The notes below the pieces were generated by a model. That model saw only the letters and a program-made list of their open reading frames with translations, ran no database searches and was not told the origin of the DNA. A stretch of 23,724 nt of DNA, taken from NCBI GenBank assembly GCA_031553975.1, contig JAVBKP010000030.1, forward strand, positions 1 through 23,724. Reading direction: 5' to 3'. The DNA is from JAVBKP01 sp031553975. Lineage in GTDB: Bacteria; Bacillota; Clostridia; Peptostreptococcales; Anaerovoracaceae. Positions 1 to 7,771 of the stretch are shown here, one piece after another. Every line of letters starts with the position of its first letter. Position 1 is the first letter of the stretch. Both the position numbers and the translations under genes were made by a program.

Positions 1-746
1 TCTATGATGCCTGGTAGTATCTTTAGTTTGCATTTGATTTTGTTGCACTCAAGTGTTATATCATTTAATTCTTTCTTTGTGGCAGATGGTATAGCAATGA
101 TTATCTCATCTACTTTGTATCGTGCTGCTATCTTGGCGATTTTGTCCCGGCCACCAGCCACTCTGACACCAGCCACTCTTGCATTGTGCTTTGTGGTATC
201 ATCATCAATGGCAATCACAGGCACCTTGCGATACTCTGGATGTGATTTCATCTCTTTGATCATAGACACACCTGCATTACCAGCCCCTACGATCATAACC
301 CGGGTGGTGTTGGCGTTAGGTATGATATATGGTGCCTTGTTCTTAAAATCACGGAATGATCGGTAACTAATGCGCACAGCACCTACCAATATAAGATCTG
401 TCATCGTAGTAAGTACATATATGCTTCTAGGCAAATCCGCTTGGAATAAAGAGAAATAAAACACCACAGCCATGGTGGCAGTCATGGACGCTGCTGCTAC
501 TTTGATAACTTCATCCGCCCCTGCGTATTTCCAAATGCTATTATATAGCCCTAATATGGCGAATATCCCAATCTTAATGGCGGTAATAGCTACTATATGT
601 GACCAATATACATTGAAGTAGTTGACAAACCCGTCAGCCTCATAGTTGAATTCAAACCTTAGTAGCAAAGACATCAAATATCCAAAGTTAATCACTATTA
701 TATCAAGGAATGCCAACAATAGCATTCTAGACCATTTTACAAACAT
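1..746 (-). CDS. CapD/PglF/EpsC-like polysaccharide biosynthesis protein (nucleotide-sugar dehydratase/epimerase family), N-terminal part only
   Basis: The reading frame opens with ATG at 746-744, after a GAGG ribosome binding site, and stays open to the window edge, so the C-terminus is missing. The visible ~248 residues start with four hydrophobic segments (for example LLLAFLDIIVINFGYLMSLL and TDLILVGAVRI), as expected for the membrane region of large CapD/PglF-type proteins. A Rossmann-like nucleotide-binding motif, RVMIVGAGNAGVSMIKEM, follows, and then the CoA-binding-like N-terminal lobe (ATKKELNDITLECNKIKCKLKILPGI). Members of this family convert UDP-GlcNAc-type sugars (4,6-dehydration) for capsule, exopolysaccharide or glycoprotein glycans at the inner membrane face. 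The SDR catalytic domain would lie outside the window, so the exact reaction is not visible. It lies downstream of the SLH gene but beyond that gene's terminator, so it probably has its own promoter in the AT-rich stretch at 747-828, where I found no convincing -35/-10 pair. The family call is firm; the substrate is unknown. Confidence 0.85.
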   Translation of the reverse strand, partial: MFVKWSRMLLLAFLDIIVINFGYLMSLLLRFEFNYEADGFVNYFNVYWSHIVAITAIKIGIFAILGLYNSIWKYAGADEVIKVAAASMTATMAVVFYFSLFQADLPRSIYVLTTMTDLILVGAVRISYRSFRDFKNKAPYIIPNANTTRVMIVGAGNAGVSMIKEMKSHPEYRKVPVIAIDDDTTKHNARVAGVRVAGGRDKIAKIAARYKVDEIIIAIPSATKKELNDITLECNKIKCKLKILPGII

Positions 747-828
747 TTTTGCCTCGCATCCTTCTTGAAAATTTCAACATATATTTTATCATATATTTAT
801 CATAAATACTAGGGTGTAAACATAACAA

Positions 829-856
829 CAAGAGGATGGCTTTCGCCATCCTCTTG
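829..856 (-). terminator. Intrinsic terminator of the SLH protein gene
   Basis: A perfect 12-bp stem (829-840 with 845-856) is capped by a GAAA tetraloop when read on the minus strand. It is followed by a T-rich tract (TTGTTATGTTT). It lies about 37 nt after the SLH stop codon and before the CapD-like gene. On the plus strand no T-run follows, so it acts in the minus direction. Confidence 0.9.
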
Positions 857-892
857 AGATTAATTTGACTTAGTTATTTAATTGTAAATTAA

Positions 893-3238
893 CTATGGTC
901 TTAAGTCAACAATTACGATATCGTATTGCTCGCTATCTTCATCAACTTGGTAGAAGTTAACTTTGTTTCCGATTCTTAGAGAACCAAGAGTTTTAACTTC
1001 ATACTCGTCACCATCTTCATTTAATGCGTATACAACTGCAGCCGCATCAATAGAGTACCATTTGTGGTCTGAGAAAAGTTGGATAAGGTTTCCGTCAATA
1101 GCCTCAACTGTTGGTGAACCAAGAACCGCAGCTTCACTAGCGATAGCAGTTCCTGTGGTCACTTTTGTGATTACGCCATCTGCATCAACATCCAATTCTA
1201 ACAATCCGCTTTGGAATTTAAGTCCTGCAAATATGGTGGCTGTGTCAGCAAATCCTTTGAATTCTTTACCAGCTACAAAACCAGTAGCATATTGAACTTT
1301 CTCGTTATCAGAATTTGCTCTTGTAGATACGTCATTAATTACAGCATAAGTAGCTTTTGTGTTGCTAGCTTGTGCTTTAGCAACAACCATTACTTGGATT
1401 TTGCTCTCGCCAACATTTGAATAACCAAGAGCAACACCAGTAGTTAACGCAGTGTCTTTTTTAACGTTAGCTAATTTCACTAGGCTATATTTTTTATCAG
1501 TGCTATTGTAAGAGAACACTACTACGCCTGTGTCAATTGTATTTCCGCCTAAAAGTGATCCGCTTGCAGATACTTTCATAGCATTTAAATCAGTTAACGC
1601 CACTGTTGTGATTGTATCAATTTTACCGTCTTTGTTAACAGAGTATTTGATAACACCAGGAGTAACTATGCTTGATACGATTGTACTTACAGCAGTATCT
1701 TTAGCAAATAATGAAACTTCATCTCCTGCTTTGTTTAAAATTTTAGCTTGTGCTTGGTCAAAACCAGTCACAGCTGGTTTAGTAGCAAGTAGGATACCGT
1801 AGTTTCCTGAAGATGCTTCTACTACAGATGAGAATGCAATTTTACCAGCATTGTCAAGTGAAACTTTAACTGTATCGCCAATTTTGATATTGCCAGCAGC
1901 AGTTGCAGGTGCAAGCGCTGTGTTCAAGCTGTATTGTGTTCCATCTAGTGTGTATTTTTTGTTGTCAGAAGTTACAGCTGTCACTTTACCTTCTACAACT
2001 TTAGTACCAACTTCGATTTTACTAACTTCTCCGTTAGTTCCACTTCTTTGGAATACAGCAACCACGTTATCTTTTGCAAGTTTGTCTAGGCTATCAACAC
2101 CTTTTAACTCAAATTTAGAATAGTCAATTGACTTATCTGCTTTTGTAGGCAATTGGTAACCATTTAATTTGCTTCCATCAAGCATACCAACAGTATATTT
2201 GAAGATATTAGTTTGATTCCATTTTGTGAATGAATATACATGTGTAATTGTTTTTCCTGAAAGTTTTACTTCAAAAACACCTTTCATAGCAGCGCCAGTT
2301 AGTGTTGTTAATGCAGTTGAATCAGCATTTATGATTTGTAAAGCACCACCAGTTACGATTGTGCTCTCGCTTGCAAATGCGTAAGAATATGCAACATCAT
2401 TTGCATCTTTAAGTGTAATCATTCCGCTTTCAGTTGTTGTTCCGTTAGTAACGGTAGAAAGTGTAGTTGATTTAACTTCTTTGATTGCAACGATGTCTCC
2501 ATCTTTGTTCTCAATTGGTGTTACATATTTACCAACATATGGTGCAAGTGAAATTTTAGTATCTTCACTTCCAGTTATGATTTTGTCAGCAGCTACTTTA
2601 CCAAGGATTGAGTACATAGTTGGATTCTTAGAATCCGCTTTCCACTCGCCATCGGCATTAGTAGCGCCTAGCTCAGCATCTAGCGTTTGGAATAACATGA
2701 TAGCAACGTTGCCTCTAGTAGCGTTAGTGCCAGAGATAGTTACGTTATCAGAAATTCCTAATTTTTGAGCCTTTAATACATATTTTGTAGGCCAAGTTCC
2801 AGTTAAGCTCTTGTCATCGTAACCCAAAGCTTTAGTAATCATAGCTAATGCTTCGTAGTAAGTTACTTTGCCATCTGGTTTGAATGTTCCATCTGGATAT
2901 CCAGTGATCACGTTCATGTTTTGTGCTAGTGCGATCCAGCCTTCACCCCAGTGACCTTTAGCGTCCTTGAATGTAGTAGTTCCGCCAGCTTTTAATCCAA
3001 GAGATTTGCAGATGAATGCAGCCATTTCAGCTCTAGTTACATCTCCAGCTCCGTCAAATTTGCCTTCGCCTTTTCCAGTAGCAACTCCTAGGTCAACTAG
3101 TACGCCAGCAGCTTCTTCGTAAGCCGTACCTTTGATGTCTGTAAGCGCAGCACTAGTTATTGGATCCGCTGCGAACGCCATTGAAAAGCTTCCCAATACA
3201 AGGGAAAGGGAAAGTACAAGTGATAGTACTTTTTTCAT
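893..3238 (-). CDS. SLH-domain surface (S-layer-type) protein
   Basis: The 781-residue protein has a clear Sec signal peptide (MKKVLSLVLSLSLVLGSFSMAFA, cleavage probably after AFA near residue 23). Three S-layer homology repeats follow at about residues 30-80, 88-138 and 143-190. SLH1 carries the typical TRAE motif (68-71). In SLH2 and SLH3 the equivalent positions read TYYE and TRGN. SLH domains bind pyruvylated secondary cell wall polymers, so the protein should be anchored non-covalently to the wall. The remaining ~590 residues are rich in Thr, Ser, Ala, Val, Lys and Asp, have almost no Cys, and resemble no enzyme I recognise. They are probably beta-rich S-layer lattice or exposed domains. 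ATG 3238 is preceded by a perfect AGGAGG. Two tandem promoters, a leader stem and a strong terminator suggest high expression, as for a major S-layer protein; that is inference. Confidence 0.9.
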   Translation of the reverse strand: MKKVLSLVLSLSLVLGSFSMAFAADPITSAALTDIKGTAYEEAAGVLVDLGVATGKGEGKFDGAGDVTRAEMAAFICKSLGLKAGGTTTFKDAKGHWGEGWIALAQNMNVITGYPDGTFKPDGKVTYYEALAMITKALGYDDKSLTGTWPTKYVLKAQKLGISDNVTISGTNATRGNVAIMLFQTLDAELGATNADGEWKADSKNPTMYSILGKVAADKIITGSEDTKISLAPYVGKYVTPIENKDGDIVAIKEVKSTTLSTVTNGTTTESGMITLKDANDVAYSYAFASESTIVTGGALQIINADSTALTTLTGAAMKGVFEVKLSGKTITHVYSFTKWNQTNIFKYTVGMLDGSKLNGYQLPTKADKSIDYSKFELKGVDSLDKLAKDNVVAVFQRSGTNGEVSKIEVGTKVVEGKVTAVTSDNKKYTLDGTQYSLNTALAPATAAGNIKIGDTVKVSLDNAGKIAFSSVVEASSGNYGILLATKPAVTGFDQAQAKILNKAGDEVSLFAKDTAVSTIVSSIVTPGVIKYSVNKDGKIDTITTVALTDLNAMKVSASGSLLGGNTIDTGVVVFSYNSTDKKYSLVKLANVKKDTALTTGVALGYSNVGESKIQVMVVAKAQASNTKATYAVINDVSTRANSDNEKVQYATGFVAGKEFKGFADTATIFAGLKFQSGLLELDVDADGVITKVTTGTAIASEAAVLGSPTVEAIDGNLIQLFSDHKWYSIDAAAVVYALNEDGDEYEVKTLGSLRIGNKVNFYQVDEDSEQYDIVIVDLRP

Positions 3239-3269
3239 GTTTTAATTTCCTCCTTAAAAATATTTCTCC

Positions 3270-3314
3270 GAGAGGGTCTTCGACAATTTAAGTGCTCAAA
3301 CTATCATCCCTCTC
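3270..3314 (-). promoter_or_regulatory. Leader stem in the 5' UTR of the SLH gene
   Basis: The minus-strand leader contains GAGAGGG (3308-3314) that can pair with CCCTCTC (3270-3276), a 7-bp GC-rich stem. Within its loop is a small UUUGAG/CUUAAA stem with one G-U pair. The stem closes about 17 nt upstream of the AGGAGG. It could stabilise the mRNA or tune translation. No known riboswitch class is recognised. Confidence 0.4.
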
Positions 3315-3382
3315 TGAAGATAATTTGACATTATTATCATAGAATGCAAGCAGTAGATGCTTGGCACATTCTATCAAAATTG

Positions 3383-3411
3383 ATTATACACTCCGTGTAA
3401 AGCTACGTCAA
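3383..3411 (-). promoter_or_regulatory. Sigma-A-type promoter P1 of the SLH gene
   Basis: On the minus strand TTGACG (-35, 3406-3411) is followed by a 17-nt spacer and TATAAT (-10, 3383-3388). Transcription should start near 3376, giving a leader of about 135-140 nt that contains the GAGAGGG/CCCTCTC stem. Confidence 0.8.
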
Positions 3412-3505
3412 CTGTTAAAATGATTTGTAATAATCATGTAATAATTTCCAGTTGCTGTATTTTGTTGCTTCGGTGTTTTACCACACGTCTGTTGTGTATG
3501 TTATT

Positions 3506-3533
3506 ATTATAGCAAATTCTGAGCAAATGTCTA
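3506..3533 (-). promoter_or_regulatory. Sigma-A-type promoter P2 upstream of the SLH gene
   Basis: On the minus strand TAGACA (-35, 3528-3533) lies 16 nt from TATAAT (-10, 3506-3511). It is about 120 bp upstream of P1 and in the same direction, so the SLH gene appears to have tandem promoters. The rest of the 3239-3619 gap shows no ORF or RNA gene that I can support. Confidence 0.6.
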
Positions 3534-3619
3534 TTACGTGGATATTACAGTATAATTAACGTATTGTGGCACAAAATATTAAAAGTTTTCTTCCTTTATA
3601 TGTGCAATTTTACTTTATA

Positions 3620-4291
3620 CTATTTTGGTTGAATTTGTACCCACCACAGCATGTCTTCGTCGCCCCAATGTGATTTGTGAGCATATTTATAATGCTCCGT
3701 AGCATCTTCTAGGTTGCTGACAAAATAACTTGCCTTGTGTACTATCTTACCGTCACGTTGGTCTTGGCGTAATATCATAGACACACTTCGTATGTCCGTC
3801 CAATCTCTTCGATAATGTAGCCACGATACATCGGTAGATGTATAACATATCTTAGTATCTACCTCAATGTCCTCTGGTTTTTCCTCTTTGATGACCGAGT
3901 CATATCTAAACTCTTCCTCTCGGGCACTGATAATCTCTCTAAAATACTCTGATGCGTCTATGTATAAGTTCTGATATTTTCCTTTTAGCGCACATACATA
4001 GTGACCGCCCCGACTGATAATTTCTTTTGACACATCAAAAGTCAGGTTAAATCCTGTGATTGTGACTAGTTTTCCTTCTAGATCAACCCCTTGTAGCACA
4101 TCTAGTATTTCTCTGGTAGATGTCATGGTGTTGTCTTTGTCTGTTCTTGTTTTTCCGATAAATATCTTGTCGCCATCTTGGTATGTTTTCACTCTAGGTA
4201 TGCTGTCCTTTAATGGATGTGCATTCTTGTGTAATTCATTAATGGGATGAATGGCTTCGTAATATTTTAAGTATGCTGTTACTTTATCCAT
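3620..4291 (-). CDS. ISAs1-family transposase-derived protein, truncated and missing catalytic residues
   Basis: The central and C-terminal parts of this 223-residue ORF resemble ISAs1-family DDE transposases. Residues 42-118 match the segment around the second Asp and the following GGxYVxALKGxxxNLY motif (here 95-110). Residues 155-217 match the WxxxxSVxMI...SYFVSNL...HWGxExxLxWV segment. Against a typical ISAs1 protein of about 350-380 residues, the ~140-residue N-terminus with the first catalytic Asp is absent, and so is the C-terminal ~50 residues. The second Asp (usually VTIDA) is replaced by VTITG (Thr79). Only the HWGxE glutamate (Glu212) remains, so it cannot be an active transposase. 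It has no internal stop or frameshift, and an AGGAGG lies 6 nt before the ATG. It starts 14 bp after the DUF1846 stop. I saw no ISAs1 terminal repeats or target duplications. It may be a decaying IS remnant or a co-opted gene. Confidence 0.75.
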   Translation of the reverse strand: MDKVTAYLKYYEAIHPINELHKNAHPLKDSIPRVKTYQDGDKIFIGKTRTDKDNTMTSTREILDVLQGVDLEGKLVTITGFNLTFDVSKEIISRGGHYVCALKGKYQNLYIDASEYFREIISAREEEFRYDSVIKEEKPEDIEVDTKICYTSTDVSWLHYRRDWTDIRSVSMILRQDQRDGKIVHKASYFVSNLEDATEHYKYAHKSHWGDEDMLWWVQIQPK

Positions 4292-4305
4292 ATCGTCCTC
4301 CTTGA

Positions 4306-5838
4306 CTAGTTATAATAAAGATTGTTGGAACTATACTCTGGGTCTGCTGTCACATCTACGCCTAGGTCCATCATGCTTTGCGCATCGGTGACTGAAAGGA
4401 TAGCTGTGCAGTGGGCTATACACCCATTTAGTTGTGTTAGCCTATCTAGTGCAGTCTGTGCGGCTGGGTTGGTCATGGCTGACACTGCTAGTGCTCCTAA
4501 TACTTCATCACAGTTAAGTGTAGATTTTTTATGATTCAATGTGTTTGTCTTTAGGTGCTGCAATGCTTGTAGTACATTAGGGGATATGAGGTGCATATCA
4601 TCTGGCATGCCTGCTAGCTCTTTGGTGGCATTTAGTAGGGCGGCGGCGGCGGCTACCATTCTGCGGGAGCTGCGGCCCGTAATAATCTTGCCATTTGGTA
4701 GTTTTATGGCCATGGCTATTACGTTCTCATATTTAGGATCTTCATTTCTTTTGTTTTCCACGTATCCTCTAGCCGGGGCCACCACTGATCGATCTGCTTC
4801 TTGCAAACCTAGCTCGTCCAACATTAATTTTGAACGTTCTAACGCTTCGACTTCTATGCTTCCTTTTTTATATTCGCATCTTGATACGAAATATCTACGA
4901 ATTATTTCTTGTCTGCTGGCTTCTTTCACGATTTCATCGTTTGTAATGCAAAGTCCTATTCTATTGACGCCCATATCAGTAGGTGATTTGTACATGGACT
5001 CTTCACCCGTTATTTTTTCTATGATTCTTTTGATCACAGGGAACATTTCTACGTCCCTGTTGTAATTCACAGCCATTTGATTGTATGCTTCAAGATGAAA
5101 TGAATCTATCATGTTCACATCTTTTAGGTCTACTGTGGCGGCTTCGTAGGCGATATTAATAGGGTGCTTTAGTGGCACATTCCAAATAGGGAATGTCTCG
5201 AATTTTGCATATCTAACTTTGTTGCCTAGTTTGTATTCATGGTACATCTGTCCTAGACATGTGGCTAGTTTTCCGCTACCTGGCCCTGGCCCTGTTACGA
5301 CTACAAGTGGTTTTGTGACTGGAATATACGGATTGGCTCCGTAGCCTTCATCGCTAACAATTGTTTCCACATCTGTAGGATATCCCTTTGTATGAAAATG
5401 CTTGTAGGTCTTAATACCTCTGCGGTTAAGTTTGTTGATAAATGTATTTACAGCAGGATTGTCTTCATATCGTGTAATAACTACACTATTGACTTCTAGA
5501 TCATAGGATCTTAAATCATCCATAATGCGAAAAACATCGAGATCATATGTGATGCCAAAGTCATATCTAGTCTTGTTACGTGCTATATCGCCAGCATAGA
5601 TTACGATTACTACCTCTAGCTGGTCTTTTAGTCTTTGAAGAAGTTTTATTTTGGCATTCTCGTCAAACCCAGGCAATACGCGTTTTGCATGCATATCGAA
5701 CATAAGTTTTCCACCAAATTCTAAATAAAGTCTTTCCCCTTCTTTGATGCGACCTAATATGTACTTGGATTGCTCCTCTAGGTACTTCTCTGGGTCAAAT
5801 CCTGGTTTTATAGCACTTGGTGCTGATCCCTTTCTCAT
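4306..5838 (-). CDS. DUF1846 (UPF0371) family protein
   Basis: This 510-residue protein matches the DUF1846 family over its whole length (family members are about 490-510 residues). Recognisable blocks are the N-terminal GFDPEKYLEEQSKYILGRI, a glycine-rich GPGPGSGK at residues 183-190 that resembles a phosphate-binding loop, and the GRSSRRMVAAAAALLNATKELAG block near 400. The family is common in Firmicutes and cytosolic. Its biochemical role is not established, although a nucleotide-binding function is plausible from the glycine-rich loop. There is no signal peptide or membrane segment. An AGGAGA ribosome binding site precedes ATG 5838. The gene lies 22 bp after the CtpA-type protease gene and 14 bp before the ISAs1-derived ORF, consistent with one transcript. 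Confidence 0.9.
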   Translation of the reverse strand: MRKGSAPSAIKPGFDPEKYLEEQSKYILGRIKEGERLYLEFGGKLMFDMHAKRVLPGFDENAKIKLLQRLKDQLEVVIVIYAGDIARNKTRYDFGITYDLDVFRIMDDLRSYDLEVNSVVITRYEDNPAVNTFINKLNRRGIKTYKHFHTKGYPTDVETIVSDEGYGANPYIPVTKPLVVVTGPGPGSGKLATCLGQMYHEYKLGNKVRYAKFETFPIWNVPLKHPINIAYEAATVDLKDVNMIDSFHLEAYNQMAVNYNRDVEMFPVIKRIIEKITGEESMYKSPTDMGVNRIGLCITNDEIVKEASRQEIIRRYFVSRCEYKKGSIEVEALERSKLMLDELGLQEADRSVVAPARGYVENKRNEDPKYENVIAMAIKLPNGKIITGRSSRRMVAAAAALLNATKELAGMPDDMHLISPNVLQALQHLKTNTLNHKKSTLNCDEVLGALAVSAMTNPAAQTALDRLTQLNGCIAHCTAILSVTDAQSMMDLGVDVTADPEYSSNNLYYN

Positions 5839-5860
5839 TTCTTTCTCCTGCTTTACTCCT

Positions 5861-7330
5861 CTACTTTAACAATTCTAGCGCTTTGCTTAGCTGTGTGTCA
5901 GTCCCTGCCGTTTTTTCTATGCTGGCCAACTTTGCTGCTACCGCTTTTGTGATAGCGTCCCTTGTTGCTTTATTTAGGGTTCCATCAACTGCTATTTTTG
6001 CGCTTTTTTGGAACTCTTTTACTATTGCCACTGTATTGGCATCCATGGTGCCGTTAACAGCCGCTTTTGTATATCCTAGGTATTGAAGTCTTTGTTGCGC
6101 TCCATATACGTTAAGGCCTGCTGATCCTGATTTTGCTATAGTTGCTTCACTCATTGGTGCAAAACTAGCAATTTTTGTTTTGGCGGTAGCCACTGCTGTA
6201 GCATCTGGTAGAGACACCGTCACATCGGGCTGTATCCCAATACCTTGGATTGTGGTTTTGTTGGGGGTGATGAAACTTGTTATTGTAAGCTTAATCGCTC
6301 CTCCATTTTTTAAGTCAAGGGAAGTCTGTGCTATACCTTTCCCAAAGGTTTTATCTCCTATTATCGTGCCGGCTTTGTTGTCTTTGATAGCACCTGCCAA
6401 TATTTCTGATGCGCTGGCTGAGTTTTTATTAACTAATACTGCCAATGGCATTCCTAGGCTTGTCCCATTTGATTTGTATGTCTCCGTCACTGCGCCTTTT
6501 TTGCTGAAATGTAATAGTTCTTTACCGGCTGGTATGATTTGCTCTGCTATTTTAACGCAAGTGTCTATGATTCCGCCTCCGTTATTACGCAAATCTAGTA
6601 TGATGGAGGTCGCGCCTTTTGCCTTTAATGCCTCTAGTGCGGCTTTAAATTCTTCGTGTCCATCGTTATCAAAATCCACCAGCCTTATGTATCCTATTTT
6701 GTCTGTCTTCATTTCATATGTCACGGAGGCTAGTTTTACTTTGGCTCTGGTGGCTGTAACCGTTATTGGTTTTCCATCTCTTTGTACTGTCAATGTCACG
6801 GAGGTGCCAGCCTTGCCTTTTACCTTTTGGGCTACTTGGTTGAAATCCGTGATTTTGATGCCATCGACTTCTGTTATGATATCCCCTGCCTTTAGTCCGG
6901 CTTTTTCTGCTGGGGTGTCTGGGAAAATATTAACTATACGGGTTTGGTTGTTGTAGCTTTCCATGGTGATGCCAATGCCTTCATATTCGCCTTGGACTGT
7001 TTGTTGAAAGCTGTCATAGCTATTGTCTGTGGCAGGGAAATATACGCTGTATGGATCTAATGTGTCGAATACGCCTTTGTATGCTCCGTTTACTAGATCT
7101 TCATAGCTGACTTCTGTCACGTAGTCGCTTTTAATGTAGTCCATGATAAGATTCAGAAAGTCTAGTTGCTCTCCCGCTTGCTCTAATGTCATGGCTTGCT
7201 TTGTAGTTGTGTCTATGGCTGTATTTGTGGTCTCTGCCGCAAATGCTGGTAGTACTGTTGATAGTACCAGCGTCAGGACAATTAGGAAAACTATAACTTT
7301 TGCAGTTACTTTTTTCATTTTTGTACTCAT
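5861..7330 (-). CDS. ctpA: S41 family C-terminal processing protease (CtpA/CtpB type) with PDZ and peptidoglycan-binding domains
   Basis: The 489-residue protein has an N-terminal signal/anchor (residues 7-32, ending PAFAA). An N-terminal helical S41 segment (52-110) follows, then a PDZ domain (about 113-195, with the ligand-loop-like EGIGITM) and the S41 protease core (about 200-375). The catalytic residues can be placed by family spacing: Ser306 in NSASASEI, Lys331 in FGKG and Gln335. The C-terminus carries a PG_binding_1 domain (about 398-465, AQQRLQYLGY and VDGTLNKATRDAI), so it should act at the cell wall. Such proteases trim exported proteins from the C-terminus. CtpB relatives also take part in sporulation signalling in Bacillus, a role that cannot be assigned here from sequence alone. 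AAGGAG lies 5 nt before ATG 7330. The upstream DUF1934 gene ends 9 bp away, so the two are co-transcribed. Confidence 0.92.
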   Translation of the reverse strand: MSTKMKKVTAKVIVFLIVLTLVLSTVLPAFAAETTNTAIDTTTKQAMTLEQAGEQLDFLNLIMDYIKSDYVTEVSYEDLVNGAYKGVFDTLDPYSVYFPATDNSYDSFQQTVQGEYEGIGITMESYNNQTRIVNIFPDTPAEKAGLKAGDIITEVDGIKITDFNQVAQKVKGKAGTSVTLTVQRDGKPITVTATRAKVKLASVTYEMKTDKIGYIRLVDFDNDGHEEFKAALEALKAKGATSIILDLRNNGGGIIDTCVKIAEQIIPAGKELLHFSKKGAVTETYKSNGTSLGMPLAVLVNKNSASASEILAGAIKDNKAGTIIGDKTFGKGIAQTSLDLKNGGAIKLTITSFITPNKTTIQGIGIQPDVTVSLPDATAVATAKTKIASFAPMSEATIAKSGSAGLNVYGAQQRLQYLGYTKAAVNGTMDANTVAIVKEFQKSAKIAVDGTLNKATRDAITKAVAAKLASIEKTAGTDTQLSKALELLK

Positions 7331-7339
7331 AAGATCTCC

Positions 7340-7771
7340 TTATAAAATCTCCACTGTTAATTGATTCTGACTTTCTGTAAGTCCTTTTATGCTCAGGTCG
7401 TATTCTATACTAATATATCGCTTTCCCACCACTGATTCTATTTTGTTATCAATGATATTGGTTAGGATTTCCATTGGCATGGTGCCAAATGGCGTCTCAT
7501 ACTCCCCTTCTATTTTCTCTCCTTTTTCAAAAGTCATTTCGTTGCGAACTGGACCATAGCGCTGCATTTTCACTATATTATCTCTTATTTTAATCGTGGT
7601 CACGCTACCGTCAATACCCAGTAAATCTGTTTCTTTGTATACAATATATACGGCACCGTTTTTGTTGTAGAATTTGCCCTCTGTGACAAATTCCATATCG
7701 TCTTTTTCGCCATTTGCACTGGTTTGCAGCCCAATGACTTTTAGGATAACTTCTTCCATGTTGTCTATCAT
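7340..7771 (-). CDS. DUF1934 domain-containing protein (YwiB-like small beta-barrel protein)
   Basis: The likely product is 143 residues, beginning MIDNMEEVILKVIG. I chose ATG 7771 because it overlaps the hslO stop as ATGA and has GGAG about 8 nt upstream. A longer frame from 7828 would overlap hslO deeply and lacks a ribosome binding site. The sequence shows the DUF1934 pattern of alternating beta strands: VTEGKFYNKNGAVYIVYKETDLLG, then TTIKIRDNIVKMQRYGPVRNEMTFEKGE, then the closing YDLSIKG. The family has a calycin-like fold and no known activity. There is no signal peptide, so it is probably cytosolic. The 4-nt overlap implies translational coupling with hslO, which hints at a linked role but does not prove it. 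Confidence 0.85.
   Translation of the reverse strand: MIDNMEEVILKVIGLQTSANGEKDDMEFVTEGKFYNKNGAVYIVYKETDLLGIDGSVTTIKIRDNIVKMQRYGPVRNEMTFEKGEKIEGEYETPFGTMPMEILTNIIDNKIESVVGKRYISIEYDLSIKGLTESQNQLTVEIL

Noticed and set aside
1..366. Plus-strand ORF of 120 codons at the left edge
   Set aside because: It is antisense to the Rossmann segment of the CapD-like gene and has no start signal.
747..828. Promoter for the CapD-like gene
   Set aside because: Several AT-rich -10-like strings occur but none has a -35 at suitable spacing, so no specific site is called.
4541..5065. Long plus-strand ORF of 174 codons
   Set aside because: It is antisense to DUF1846, has no ribosome binding site and no family resemblance, and the opposite strand encodes a complete conserved protein.
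6180..6956. Plus-strand ORF of 258 codons
   Set aside because: It is antisense to the PDZ/S41 core of the CtpA-type protease, whose catalytic motifs are all intact. It is a frame shadow.
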